A DNA stretch of 64,000 nucleotides, taken from positions 8,122,001 to 8,186,000 of the forward strand of contig JAFFSR010000004.1 of the NCBI GenBank assembly GCA_017163975.1, written 5' to 3'. The notes under the pieces are model-generated. The model saw nothing but the letters and a program-made list of their open reading frames with translations. It searched no databases and was not told the origin of the DNA. This stretch comes from Anastatus disparis. Lineage: Eukaryota; Arthropoda; Insecta; Hymenoptera; Eupelmidae. Shown in pieces: positions 36,401-47,660 of the stretch. The position numbers and the translations under genes are program-made. The first letter of the stretch is position 1. The number at the start of each line of letters is the position of its first letter.

Positions 36401-39400
36401 GATGCTTTCCATAATATTGATTGAAATTGTATAGAAATTCCGTTTTTAATTCATGGCTGCAGTCGAAATTCATTTATTTGAATAAAATCGTAATTGATAT
36501 TTAGAATTGTAACGAGTATACAGAACAAACATAATTACTAAGATTTAAAATTTTTATTTGTTATAGGAGTTTCAAGACTTTTGAATTTGAATAAATAGAA
36601 TTTAATCAATGTATAAATATATCATGAAAATAAAATACTTGCGAAATAATAAAATTCTGATAATTTAACTAACTTGCTGCTTAGTAAATTCTAATTCTAC
36701 AATAAAAAGATTTTTTCAAATGCAGCCTAAAAAAATACATATAGTAACTCATGTCATACTAAATAAAATCGTTTCTATGAAAATATAATAAACTTGATTA
36801 AAAACATATATATTTATTATTACAGTAAAAAAGCTTTTATAGTACGTTTACTCCAGGATTCATAAGTGTACCGTTCCTTTATGACATTTTAAATGCTGGC
36901 TAGTACTATAAAATTTGTCGCGTTTTATACACATTAGAACTCAGATCTTTAAATGTACTCTTCGTTCGTGACGTTTTAAATCAATGTTTGTTTTAAAAGA
37001 TTTTTCGCACATTGTGCACTGGTGATCTCGAATATTCAAATGTATCCTTTGTTCGTGAAGTTTTAAATTGAATTTAGTATTAAAAGATGTATCGCACACC
37101 ATGCATTTCCAATTTTGCATATTTAAATGTATTCTTTGCTCATGAATTTGTAATTCATGTTTAGCACTAAAAGATTTGTCATATCCCGTGCATTTCCAAT
37201 TTTTCATATTTAAATGTACTCTTTGTTTGTGCAATTCTAAAACCTGTTTAGTACTAAAAAATTTGTCACATTCCGTGCATTTCCAATCTCGGATTTTTAA
37301 ATGTACGGTTCGTTTGTGGCGTTTTAAGTATCGTTCAGTATCAAAATATTTTTCACAATGAGTACACTGCCAATCTCGGATTTTCAAGTGTACTGTACGT
37401 TCATGTTTTTTCAAAAGGTACCTCCTAACAAATCCCTTGTTACATAGATGACAAATATACTTTTTAGTACCGTGCATGTACCAACAATGGCGTTTCAACT
37501 TTTGTTGAGACGAAAAATCTTTACTACAAATGTTGCAATGAATTTTCTGAGGTTCAGTTGCATCTTCATTAAAACTATAATTTTCAAAATTTTCCAATTC
37601 ACCATAGCTTTCCTCTTTAATAAAAATTAAACTGGTTTCAAGCTCATGCACTTCACTTTTGATATCCATTGTTTCTTCTTGTTTGACAATTGGTGTCAAG
37701 AATCGATTAAAATTTATTCCTATTGAGCTTTTGTACACTGGATCTGTAATTTATAAATAATTTAGTATTACAATTTTTTCACCGGATTTCATATGTTGGC
37801 ATTTTAAAATTATAATCATATGAAAAAATAATGATAAGTAAAAATTACATACATTTCTGACAATGATGCGGTTTCATCGTTAATCAGAGATTGGACATTA
37901 GTTGGCTCAGACTTTATATTTATTGAATAATCGGTTTGATTACTAGCCAATTCTGGAAAGCTGATGAAATTTTCGTATTCATCGTCAGAATCGGGAATTT
38001 CTTTTTTAATGTTAATCAAATTAATGAAATCGTCTGGAGGGAGCCTATGTAATAAATAATTCTATTGTGAATATTATTAAGTTCCAAATTCACTTATAAA
38101 TTGCATATTGAAATCATAAATTTTGATAAATTTGTTAAAATTAAATTGATAAAATATTTGATTATAGTAAACATTTCATTTTAATAAATTTTAGTAATAC
38201 ATTTTAGGTTATGATAATATTATGTTTATGCTCGACTGAAAATGCTATACTTACATTGTAAGGAGTTAGGCTTTCTTTCAATAACGTCTATAGTTTTACT
38301 TATTTTCTCCAAACAAATAAGAATAATCGATTCGAGTTGATAAAATGAGAAGCTAATCTTGAAAATTAAAAATTTTTTTGAGTGAACGAAAAGATGGAGA
38401 AGGATGTAAATAATTTATCGTACAGTACCGCTCAAAAGTTCGTAAAAATTTTTTTTTTTTTTAACTCAACTTCAAACTGCGATATTTCGGAAACGGCTCG
38501 ATAAATTTGAAAAATCCGGACGGCGTTTGACAGATCAGACAAAATACTATTTTTTTGTGTCCTGCCAAATATTTTTATCCCTTTTTTTAACTCTATTTCT
38601 AATGATAGAAAAAATTTTTATTTTTACGAATTTTTAAATTTCAATCAATCAAATGTAACTTTTTGAGAAATTGATAAAATTAAAAAATTCGAACGTGACT
38701 GAAAAGTAGAGTGAATTTCCTAAATCTTTATGTTTAATGATTTTTTTGTATCTATTTCCTGCGTGTAGCTAAAAATGCGCAAAAATGGAAAGTACAAGAA
38801 AATCAGTTTTAGATATGATGATATTTTCCAATATCGCGGGTCTATTTTTGTTTACATTTCAGCATGTGTTCAAATCTGTAGTTCGTATATACATATAAAG
38901 CATCAAATTTGTAAATAACTTTAATTTATTCAAAAAAGGACACTATCATTTATAATAATTGTGATAAAATTTGTGATAATTTTGTTAAAAGTATACAATA
39001 CCGTTCATTAGTTCGTAAAAAAATTTTTTTAGAAACTCAACTTCAAACAGCGATATTTCGGAAATGACTCGATAAATTTGAAAAATCTGGATGGCGTTTA
39101 AAAGATTAGACAAAATACTATCTTTTTGTATCTTGCTAATGTAAACCAAAATTTACAAATATTATCAAATCTAAAACTGATTTTCTTGTACTTTCCATTT
39201 TTGCGCATTTTTAGCTACACGCAGGAAACAAATACAAAAAAATCATTAAACATAAAGATTTAGGAAATTCACTCTACTTTTCAGTCGCGTTCGAATTTTT
39301 TAATTTTATCAATTTCTCAAAAAGTTACATTTGATTGATTGAAATTTAAAAATTCGTAAAAATAAAAATTTTTTCTATCATTAGAAATAGAGTTAAAAAA

Positions 39401-42400
39401 AGAGATAAAAATATTTGGCAGGACACAAAAAGATAGTATTTTGTCTGATCTTTCAAACGCCGTCCGGATTTTTCAAATTCATCGAGCCGTTTCCGAAATA
39501 TCGCAGTTTGAAGTTGAGTTAAAAAAAAAAAAAATTTTACGAACTTTTGAGCGGTACTGTACATAGGAGACTGCACTGTGTAACTAATTCAGGCATCTAC
39601 TGAAAAATCGTATTACGATTAATTAAACATAAAAAAATTAATTGAACATAAATGTTTAATTTAATTAAACATTTCATCAAAATTTGTTCACTTTCTAATT
39701 TTTTTGTTTTGAATATCTAATTGTCTATAATTTCTTTATAAATTTTAAAAAGATTTTTTGTTATATTTTGTATCTGGTTTTATAGAGTTATACAAAAGTT
39801 ATATATAATCATTTTCAGATACAAACTACATCCAGTAAGCTATGTATAAACTTGACACAATAGTTTCACGTGGGTATGTCTTTTAGTAATAAAAATACCA
39901 TTAAACTATTCTTTTATTTTATAATTTTATCAAATTTCTTGAAATCTTTTGAATATTATAACTGTTATTTTTTGTTTTTAATCATTGTTCAAATTGATAA
40001 ATACTATTTAATCTTTATTATTACTTTTAAAAAAGTATACTTTAGGCGAGTTCAGGTATTGAATAGTATAGTATTCTTTAGAAAATTTTTTCTAAATATT
40101 TTATTTTATCCAATACATAATATTTTTTTTATTTCAGCTTTCGAAAGTACTGAAATATCATTATCAATTTTATACTTTTTATTTGATTTATCTTTAGTTT
40201 TTGCTTAAGAAAGTTTCGAAATCAATCAAGCAATCGTCGAGTACTTCTGTATTCAATTCATTTTTTTTAATTATATAGAATTATATCAATAGAGAGCAAA
40301 GTAACTGTTGTACTTCGTTCCATCGAATGGTATAAGATCCAATGTTAAAGAGTGATAATTTCATTCTTCATCTATATAATGAATTATTAATTCATAATAT
40401 CATGCGTTATTACGGGCACCCCAAACATAAATTGTAATTGAAAATAGTTATTTGTTTTCTTTTAGTATTCACGTTACATTTTCTTGTATTTCAGCAAATT
40501 GGACCAAAATCTCATCTGTTAATTAATTTTTTTTGTAAAATTTTTGAGGGAAATCATCAAAAAAATTTAACAAGATTTTCTTATGATATTCATAAACATA
40601 TTATTTTATCTCAGTCGAATGCTTCATCATTATCTTTTTAAAATAAATAGAAAAATAATTTTTAATTACAAAACAATGCTATAAAGTTACTTCAGAGTAA
40701 TACAATTGTGAACATTTTGTATAATACTTTTTATAAATTCATTGATTAATTGGATTTTCTTCATCATATTATATTTTCAAAAAATTATTAGAATAAAATT
40801 TGTTTTTATTTTATTTTTTAATCAAATTTTAAAATTGACAATATTTTTATTATTTATATTGTTTATTTTATCAGTTTGTATAATGTATTATATAACAACA
40901 AAAACTAATAAAAATTATTTTAAATCAAACAATTTATAAAATTTAATTTTCAATAATATAGTATTTTAGAATTTTGTTTGAAATAAAATTTCAACAAAAA
41001 TAAAAATAAAAAATAATGACTATGATTTTTAATATTAATTTTTTTATTATCAAATTTTAATTAAACTATTTTATATTATATGTATCTAAATATATTTATT
41101 CCTAAATACATTTCCAAAATTGTTCTTTGATTTGATTGTTTCATCTTTTAATACAAATCGGACAGAAAATAATTATCGAAATTGTTTTTGATATCTTTTT
41201 TTTCAAATTATATTTAAGATCAGATTTTTTACTGTTTTTGATTTTTATTTCTTTTGCGATTTCGATTACACCATAAACACATTCTAACTTTTTGGTCATT
41301 TAGACTTTTTTCAGAACAATAAGTTTGGTTTTCCCATGGTTTTTTAGATGTTTCTAGCGATTCTTGATCTTGAAAAGTTGAACTGTGACTTTTATAATAA
41401 GCTTCAAAATTATCATAATTTTTTCTACTATTTTGATCATCAGGTGTTTGTCCTCCATTCATTTTTAATGTCAATATTATATTTACGAAATCGTTTACTA
41501 AACTTAAATAGTCATTTTTAAAAAAAATGTGTCTGTTGGGGCAAGTATTAAACGGTTACCTGGCAATGTATCACATATGATAAAAAAAAAGTCGGGCTTA
41601 TTTTGGCAATGTATCATATATGATCAAATGAAATAATTTTCTTGTTTTCCGATCAATTTAAATGAAACTTGGTACACTTTAGTTTTTGGGGTTGCTGAAT
41701 CTGAATCTGAGATCAGAATTGAAGAATTCAAAATGGCGGATCTAAAATGGTGGCTACTAGATATTTTTTTAGTGTTATATCGATGCTTTCTCATATACGT
41801 TGACAAGAGTCCTTGCCATTTTGAGCCCTGAAAATGAATAATGCCGTGCCAGGTAACCGGTTAACAAATCTTCGAGGCAAATATATCCTTATACATCCCT
41901 TGTAGAAAATTAACCATTTTTAGGTCATAATTGCTGAGCTAAGCATGTTAAAATCATACTTATTTGGAAATTCTGGAAATAATTTAAACACAATTTCTAG
42001 TTAAGTGTCATTTTAACATGCTTAGCTCAGCAATTATGACCAAAAGTGGTTAATTTTCTAGCAGGGGTATTAACACTGTTAATACGTATAAGGATATATT
42101 TAAAAAGAATGATGGATGCGATAAATAAAAAATAAATTTAATAAAGACTTTACTGGAATCTTTTTCATAATATTATTAGATGTTTCTAGTTATAATTTTT
42201 CTATAAGACAAAAATTGATGTTATTTTATTTTCATTTTTATACGGGCTAGAAGAAGCCCATTTACCCTGATATTTGACGTATTACTTACTGTGGTGTCAA
42301 ACCCACGCCTATAAATTTTGACATTTTGTTTAGAGCGTATAATTTTTTTAATTTTTTTTATAAAAGATTAATAATCGTGTTCAAATTGTTATTTACTCTT

Positions 42401-45400
42401 TATGAAAAGTAATTATAACTTCTTACTCTAAGAGTAATTTAACCATTTATTTTTTTATAAAAGAGTAAACTACTCTATTTTTAATTTTTTGGTTCAATTT
42501 TTATTCTTTGAGGTTTAAATATTTTTTTTTTTCATGTCAATATTTTTTTAGGTCGTTCATAGGTTCGCAGTTTCATTTGCACTCGGCACGGAAAGTGTTT
42601 CCGTGCTTTGATGAACCAAAATATAAAGCCACTTTTGAGATAGTCATTCACCACGAAGATGGTTACAAAGCAATAGCAAACATGCCAGCAATTAAAGAAA
42701 CATTAAATTTAACTAAATTTAAAAGTAGTCCTTTAATGCCAACATATTTAGTATGTTTTGTAATTGGAGATTTTGGCAATATATCAAATAATGATATAAT
42801 CATTTATTTGACAAAGCCCAATATTAAATCTGGCTATTTTGGTCTGGAAACTGCAAAAAGATTATTCAATATGATTGATGAATTCTTCGGCATAGAAGTA
42901 AAAAAAGCTTTTCATATTGAAAAGCTTGCTTTGATAGGTTTGCCACGTTTTCCAGGAGCCACTGAAAATTTAGCACTCATTAATCACAAGTTAGTTATTA
43001 AATAATTTTTAAAATTAAATATTTAAGAATTTATTTCTTTTTTTACATAATTGAACTTTTTTCTTAAACAGCGAGAATCACTTAATTTACAATAACAGTA
43101 ACCCTCCATCTGAAAGTTCAGTTGAAAATAATGTGTTATATATAGCCCATGAAATTATCTACCAGTGGTTTGGCAACCTGGTAACTATTAAAAATTGGGA
43201 AAATATATGGCTTAATGAAGCCATATCATCATTCCTTGCAAATTATTTTGTTGATAAGGTATATATGATTACTGTAATAAAAACTAACTTAACTTTATTC
43301 AAAAATAAAAAAAAAATTATTTTTTACAGACACAAAATAAGTGGGGAATGATGGAGCAATTCATAGTTATCAATATATTAACCATTGCATTTGATTTTGA
43401 GAATAGATCAAATGATTATCCTCAAGATATATACCTCGACCATCCATTGAAGTTGAACATTATATTCGACTACATGATTTATCAAAAAGGTACATGTAAA
43501 GGATTTTTTTTATTATACTTTCAACGTCGATGTTTTGTTTTCTGTTGACATCAGCATGAAACAAAATTTTAAAAGATAATTTAAGGTTATTATATATTAA
43601 ATACATAAAGTTAACTAATCTCTGGCTGCGTAGCCACTGCCTGATCTAGTATTTGAAATAATTGTTTTCAAACTATAATCTTTTTCACTTCATATTGAAG
43701 TTAAAAGTAAAAAAGAAAAAATTGGAGAACTCTATAAGTTTTTTAAAATATTCTTTTAGTTCCTAACTATTTACTTTAAATACTTTTTTTATTTTTCATA
43801 TAAATTCTAAAAATCTTTATTTTTTTGAAGGAAGTAATTGTATTATGTTATATAAGTAAATATTGTTTAATTAAAATAACTTTTAAATAATATAAAAGAA
43901 TTGAGTTATATATTTATGTCAATTTAATTTTTCAGGTCCAGCTATCATCCATATGATGAAACATTTTTTGTCAGAAGAAGTTTTTTTTAATGGCCTTAAA
44001 ATTTATTTAAAAAATAAGTAAGTAAAAAATATGATTATTTTAGGTTTTTAAAAAATATTTTAATTAAGAAATAATTCAAGTAAAAATTTTTAATCGTTTT
44101 CGGCCACTGCTTTTAGATTGATAGTTTTAAATAACAGTTTTTATTGGTCATATTTTATGTTATTATTCTGAAATTTTGAATAGTGTTCCATTGATAAAAT
44201 GATTTTTTTCTATAAAAATCGTCACTGTAAATACTATAAGATTACTGGAATCGAGAAGGAAATTATCTGATTTCATCTTTCTTATTTGAAAGTTTTTTTA
44301 AAAGCTTTTTTGTTATTACTTATCTTGTTTACATTCGTTGCAGTTTCATTTTAAGTAATTTTAAAAATTATTTTTAAATATTACATAATATAATTATTAC
44401 GATTTTTTTTATATTTTATAAATGTAATGAAAAAAAAAATATTTTTTTCAGTACGAAGAATCCAGTTGATACAAATGACTTTCTGAACGCATTACAAGAT
44501 GCAGCACACGAGGCAAACATAAATATCAATCTAAAAGCTGTCATGAAAGGATGGTTTGAATATTCAGGGTACCCTGTTTTAAATGTGATCAGGGATTACG
44601 ATAATAAGACCATGCAAATTACACAAAAACATTTTCAACTGGAACATTTAAGGGAAGAAGAAAACAATTTTACTAAATTGTGGCACATTCCCATTAACTA
44701 TGCGACCGCGGCTGAACCAGATTTTCATATTACAACACCTGATCAGTGGATAAAGGATAATAAGACAACGATCATTATTAAAGTTGAAAAAGAACAATGG
44801 CTTATTTTAAATAAACAAGTATCTGGTTAGTTATAATTAATAAAATCTTTGTTTTTTATCTATAAAATTAGAAAAGTATTGTTTTTAGACATTATTCAAA
44901 TTTATCAGGGTTTTACCGCGTTAACTATGACAAAGACAATTGGAATCTCATCACTAAATATTTGAAATCGGCCAATCGTGAAAAAATGCATGCACTCAAC
45001 CGCGCCCAGTTATTGAACGATGCTTTAGCATTTGTTCAACATGATTCATTAAATTTTGAAACATTTTTCAACTTGATCAGTTTTTTAAAGCATGAAAATA
45101 ATTTTATAGTTTTTCATGTAGGATTGAAAATATTTTCGTGGCTTGACGGAAAATTATTTGGTTCGAAATTGTACGCACCATTTAAGGTATGTATTTAAAA
45201 ATACTTTGAATCATTAATTAGACTTCTTAATTAAACAATAAATAATATATAAAAAACGATAAAAACATTTTAGGAACATACTTTGAATATAATGAAAAAT
45301 TGGATAAAAAGTATTGGGTATGAAAATAACGATGATGATGATCACATCACAAAAAGAAACAGAAAAGTACTTCTAAAAGAAATGTGTGAATTTGGTGATG

Positions 45401-46379
45401 TCGATTGTATTTGGATGATGGAAAGGAAATTGAGAAAATGGTTAAATGCAACAAATCTCGACGAGCAGAATAAAATGTAATTGATAAAGTTATTTTCTCG
45501 ATGAATAAAAATATTATTATTGCAATTAATATTAATAAAATTTTGAATTTCAGCGTCTCTGCAGATTTAAAATTCATCATGTTCTGTGCAGGAGTGCAAA
45601 CGGCTGACTATAAGCTGTGGAATGCCACCTTCCATCTTCTAATAAATGAAAAAAAAAGAAATACAGATATAAACTTGATATATGGATTGGGATGTTCAAG
45701 GAATAAAAGAATTCTTGAACATTACTTGAATGAAATTTTGGAAAGCAAATATGAGTTGATCAATGAAGCCAAAAATATTATAAATCAGTTATATAAATCT
45801 AGCGATGTGGCTTTTGATATTGTTTTCGAATACACAATTCGAAACTTCCCAACTCTAATAAAAAAAATGTACGATTATTTAAATTTATTAAAAGTAACAT
45901 TTTAATATTTATTAAATTATTAATTTTATTTTTTAGGAAATCTAAATATAGCACTGAGTTGCTGATAAATCTTGGTAAAAAAATTACTACGGACAAAAAA
46001 TTAATCCAGGTAAATATAATGTTATATTCAAACATATTATAATTATTAAAAAATTTTTTTTTTGCAGTTACGAAATTCTAAATTGGCCGTTCCAGACGAA
46101 GTGTTGAAAAATATAGATAAAATAGCCAGTAGTAATATACATTGGCTTAAAAAAAATGAAGAGTTACTAAATGATTATTTGAATATTTATCCCGACTCAT
46201 TCATTTCAAATTTCGTTGAAATAGTTTTAATGTTTTTAGCTATATTAATTATTGCTGCTTTAATAGGATTATGCTTGGCCGCTTTGGCCGACAAAAGTCC
46301 TTTTCCAAATAGACCATCAATAGAACCAGGTCCAAATTTAAATTCTGAGCAAATTTATGAAATGCATGAAATGCGATAA
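30464..46379 (+). CDS. M1-family aminopeptidase N-like membrane protein with altered zinc site
   Basis: Eleven exons: 30464-30966, 42552-42989, 43072-43258, 43330-43489, 43936-44016, 44452-44825, 44909-45186, 45274-45476, 45554-45868, 45937-46009, 46068-46379. They total 974 codons if one T is added to the T7 run at 43981-43987, where the frame otherwise breaks. Features in order: signal peptide (about 1-26), VFPCFDEPKYKATF in the N domain, PGATEN (about 301) in place of GAMEN, HEIIY (about 340) in place of HEXXH, and WLNEA with the third ligand glutamate at the correct 18-residue spacing. These are followed by YRVNYD, the helical C-terminal domain, and a membrane helix about 45 residues before the C terminus. 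M1 enzymes remove N-terminal residues from peptides. Here the second zinc histidine is tyrosine, so activity is doubtful. Intron 1 (11.6 kb) contains two antisense zinc-finger genes. Confidence 0.8.
31171..31398 (-). pseudogene. Orphan copy of the zinc-finger genes' upstream exon
   Basis: The minus-strand reading has TQCSLLCTINYLYLFPSS, closely similar to VQCCLLCWINYLDCSVGSRS upstream of zinc-finger gene A (about 34315-34235) and to the exon of gene B that is split by a MITE. No finger array follows downstream of it on the minus strand. It therefore looks like a leftover of a third tandem copy. The cysteine pair recalls the start of a zinc-finger-associated domain, but the match is too short to claim. 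Confidence 0.5.
31430..32277. other. Intronic AT-rich DNA
   Basis: Inside intron 1 of the aminopeptidase gene. The ORF at 31607-31810 is hydrophobic AT-rich noise without family features. No clear repeat is visible. Confidence 0.35.
32278..34330. repeat. Segmental duplication unit A (partner 36541-38420)
   Basis: Not only exons but also introns and downstream DNA match between the two zinc-finger genes: GTTATAGGAGTTTCAAGACTTTTG occurs at both 32301 and 36562, and both have the same decayed extra finger after the stop. The duplicated block is about 2.05 kb with an offset of roughly 4.2 kb. The upstream end includes the CTCCTATG-type exon, which is also found alone at 31171-31398. Confidence 0.75.
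32715..34320 (-). pseudogene. C2H2 zinc-finger gene A, array broken by a microdeletion
   Basis: Minus-strand exons: one ending at 34118 (ESDITIKHHLDEIHIL), 33992-33806 (acidic, FDNLVKIKKEIFDTDDE) and 33697 onward with the fingers. Six C2H2-like units follow with VHLK-x-RDW-type linkers. Unit 1 has lost its last histidine and unit 4 its first cysteine (YTMC). At about 32938 the frame stops because roughly two dozen bases, encoding the linker and the CxxC of the next finger, are missing. In the shifted frame the array resumes (FDLKIHEQRVHLKIPDWKC) with two more complete fingers to a stop at 32715. Ancestrally there were nine fingers. Such proteins bind DNA in the nucleus. The join between the second and third exons needs a phase adjustment that gene B also needs, so an exon or splice site is missed. 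Confidence 0.7.
34440..34610 (+). mobile_element. tRNA-derived SINE, copy 5 (head truncated)
   Basis: GTCAGTGGCTAAGC and ATGGATTCGTAATCTCGCTCTCGACCG represent a head from which the B-box has been deleted. The body (ACGTTACATGTGCTTTGTTTACAAACACA) and tail (AGATAAAGCGATGTTAAAT) are intact. The minus-strand ORF of 34201-34542 runs into this insertion. Confidence 0.8.
34611..35500. other. AT-rich DNA between the zinc-finger paralogs
   Basis: A CGAAGTGGCAGCCGTGGAACTGGCCGAC segment at about 34614 is GC-richer than its neighbours. I do not recognise it. Nothing else is visible. Confidence 0.35.
35500..36060. repeat. Cluster of nested GC-containing palindromes
   Basis: Two motifs alternate on both strands: one of the type GGGTGAAAAGTTCTTTACGCCCGCCAAC and one of the type AAATAAGCGGGAGAAAAGTAC. 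The interval 35748-35773 is a perfect 26-bp palindrome with half-site GCGGGAGAAAAGT. Each motif occurs three to five times between 35615 and 36050, and the array as a whole folds back on itself around 35890. A smaller GGAATTCCAATTGGAATTCC palindrome precedes it at about 35552. The small ORFs here are by-products. Confidence 0.8.
36061..36540. other. AT-rich spacer
   Basis: I see no gene or repeat between the palindrome cluster and the downstream end of zinc-finger gene B. Confidence 0.35.
36541..38420. repeat. Segmental duplication unit B (partner 32278-34330)
   Basis: Exons, introns and 3' flank match unit A with scattered substitutions and indels. Unit B continues past the MITE at 39560 with CATAGGAGACTGCACTGTGTAA, matching CATAGGAGACTACACTGTGTAA at 31229. 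Confidence 0.75.
36941..39600 (-). CDS. C2H2 zinc-finger gene B (seven fingers), upstream exon split by a MITE
   Basis: Minus-strand exons: one ending at 38255 (EKISKTIDVIERKPNSLQ), 38044-37853 (acidic, INIKKEIPDSDDEYENF) and 37743-36941. The last encodes a KQEE-rich linker and seven C2H2 units with HLKIRDW-type linkers. Unit 5 reads CTGYDKSF, so its second cysteine is tyrosine; the others keep both C and H pairs. The protein probably binds DNA in the nucleus. A decayed eighth finger lies in frame after the stop, as in gene A. The exon that contains the QCSLLC motif is interrupted by a 1137-bp element (38423-39559), so this promoter-proximal part is broken. It lies antisense inside intron 1 of the aminopeptidase gene. 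As in gene A, the phase between the last two exons is unresolved. Confidence 0.68.
38423..39559. mobile_element. 1137-bp Tc1/mariner-type MITE with ~390-bp inverted repeats
   Basis: The ends CAGTACCGCTCAAAAGTTCG and their mirror are bordered by TA on both sides. The arms, about 390 bp each, are almost identical inverted copies. The central loop contains a third partial copy of the arm (38996-39145) in direct orientation to the left arm, showing a nested event. The uninterrupted target AATTTATCGTGCATAGGAGAC exists at 31213, matching the flanks after removal of the element and one TA. No transposase frame is present. The related element at 47964 has the same terminal sequence. Confidence 0.92.
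39580..41547. other. Intronic AT-rich DNA
   Basis: Part of aminopeptidase intron 1. ORFs at 39870, 40438, 40742 and 41229 are low-complexity (F, I, L, N, K rich) and match no family I know. I see no splice-competent exon. Confidence 0.35.
41552..41860. mobile_element. 309-bp MITE with TTAA target duplication
   Basis: TTAA-ACGGTTACCTGGCA at the left and TGCCAGGTAACCGG-TTAA at the right form inverted repeats of about 15 bp with one mismatch. TTAA duplications are typical of piggyBac and Kolobok-type transposons. The interior contains AAACTTGGTACAC and AAAATGGCGGATC stretches but no gene. Confidence 0.8.
41897..42067. mobile_element. MITE of the CCCTGGTAGAAA family, copy 3
   Basis: CCCTTGTAGAAAATTAACCA at the left is mirrored by TGGTTAATTTTCTAGCAGGG at the right. 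The arms continue for about 60 bp (GGTCATAATTGCTGAGCTAA and its inverse) around a short centre. It differs internally from the copies at 14791 and 18127. Confidence 0.8.
42068..42551. other. 3' end of aminopeptidase intron 1
   Basis: Contains three nearly inverted AAAAGAGTAA / TTACTCTT segments (42390-42475) and a pyrimidine tract leading to the acceptor TTTTTTTAG at 42551. Confidence 0.45.
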
Positions 46380-46889
46380 ATTTTGCAATAGATAATATTT
46401 CAATAAATATAAAATAAAATATATTTTATTAAACAACTCTTAACATTTTTTATATAATTTGTAATAGAACGCTAATTAACAATTTTATAGAAAAATTCAC
46501 TTATTTTAAACTTTGTTATTAACATTAGGTATTATACAAATATAGAAATTAATGTAATTTATATGTTGACTAGAAAAAAAATGTTGAATTTTATAAACAT
46601 TATTAATTACTAAACGGTAATATTCAATCACATCTAACTTTTTAAAAAGTCATCTTAGCAAAAAATAACCTTAGTTAGGGTAGGTAAGCATATAATTTAT
46701 TGAATTACAATTAAATTACAAATAATATAATAATTTAAATCAATATTTTTTTATATTTGCAATAATAATAATTTTTTATGTTCTATTCTTTTACTTTATA
46801 ATTAATTTATATGAAGTCGCAAATCTATTGAGTACTTTAGGTAAAATAACTAAAAAGAAAAAAATTAAAATCAAAATTATTTTTAAAAT
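46380..46889. other. 3' flank of the aminopeptidase gene
   Basis: Polyadenylation signal candidates (AATAAA at about 46401 and 46411) follow the stop within 35 bp. Beyond these there is AT-rich DNA with no visible gene. Confidence 0.45.
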
Positions 46890-47660
46890 ATTTAAAATGC
46901 TCTAAAATCGTAACTACGATAAGAAAATTAGTTTGCAAAAGGCTGTTTTCATTAGACAGTAGCGAATAAATTGTATACAAATTGTTGAGCAAAACTATCG
47001 AATAGTTTACGTAAAATAGAAGAATAATAACAAATCAATATTTTTTTCAAAATATTGACTATGCCCTCAAATTGTAACCACGCTGAAAAAATTACTTTTC
47101 GAAAGCTTATTTTTTTAAGATAATAGCGAATAACTTGGGTATATACATTTTGGAGCAAATCCAACGAGTAGTTTACGTAAAACAGAAGAAAAATGTAAAA
47201 TTATAATTGTTTTAAAAATTTTCAAAAAGCGCTTAAATTAAAACTATAATGAGAAAATTATTTTTCAAAAGTTTTCCGACTCAGTTTTTCTTTTTTTGAC
47301 TGTCGCAAATAATTACCATGCACATTTTAAAGGTAATTCGTTCAGGAGTTTACATAAAATTTAAAAAAAAAAAATAAAAGTCAACATTTTTTTTAGTTTT
47401 TTAAAATGGCTATTAAATTAAAGCTACGCTAAGAAAAAAAATTTTCAGTAGCTTCCGTGTCAGTTCGAAAAAAAAGTAATTGTATGAAAAATTTATATCA
47501 AATACATGGAGTAATTTTCGTGATATAATTGATTAAATGAATACATACACACACATTTTGACTAGTCTACATTTTCTAGAAACCACTTTTTTCGACTCCT
47601 GGAGTCCAAATATGTACAAATTAAAAAATATTAAAAAAATTTATATCGATACAGTGCCGC
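46890..47660. repeat. ~172-bp tandem repeat (about four units) with a conserved 3' flank
   Basis: Each unit contains AAATTGTAAC(T)ACG(C)T.A.AAAATTA, a run around TTTTCGAAAG, ATAGCGAATAA, TTGAGCAAA..ATCGA.TAGTTTACGTAAA and a CAAAATATT-type end. Units start near 46905, 47075, 47245 and 47425 and diverge to the right. The array ends in TAAATGAATACATACACACACA...AAACCACTTTTTTCGACT. A shorter copy of both the unit and the flank is at 56700-57060. It is probably the terminal part of a dispersed element with internal repeats. The ORF at 46952-47164 is a by-product. Confidence 0.75.

Noticed and set aside
39870..40939. Series of hydrophobic ORFs that could be taken for membrane proteins
   Set aside because: They are rich in F, I, L, K and N as expected from translating AT-rich DNA, lie in an intron, and show no splice-supported extension or homology.
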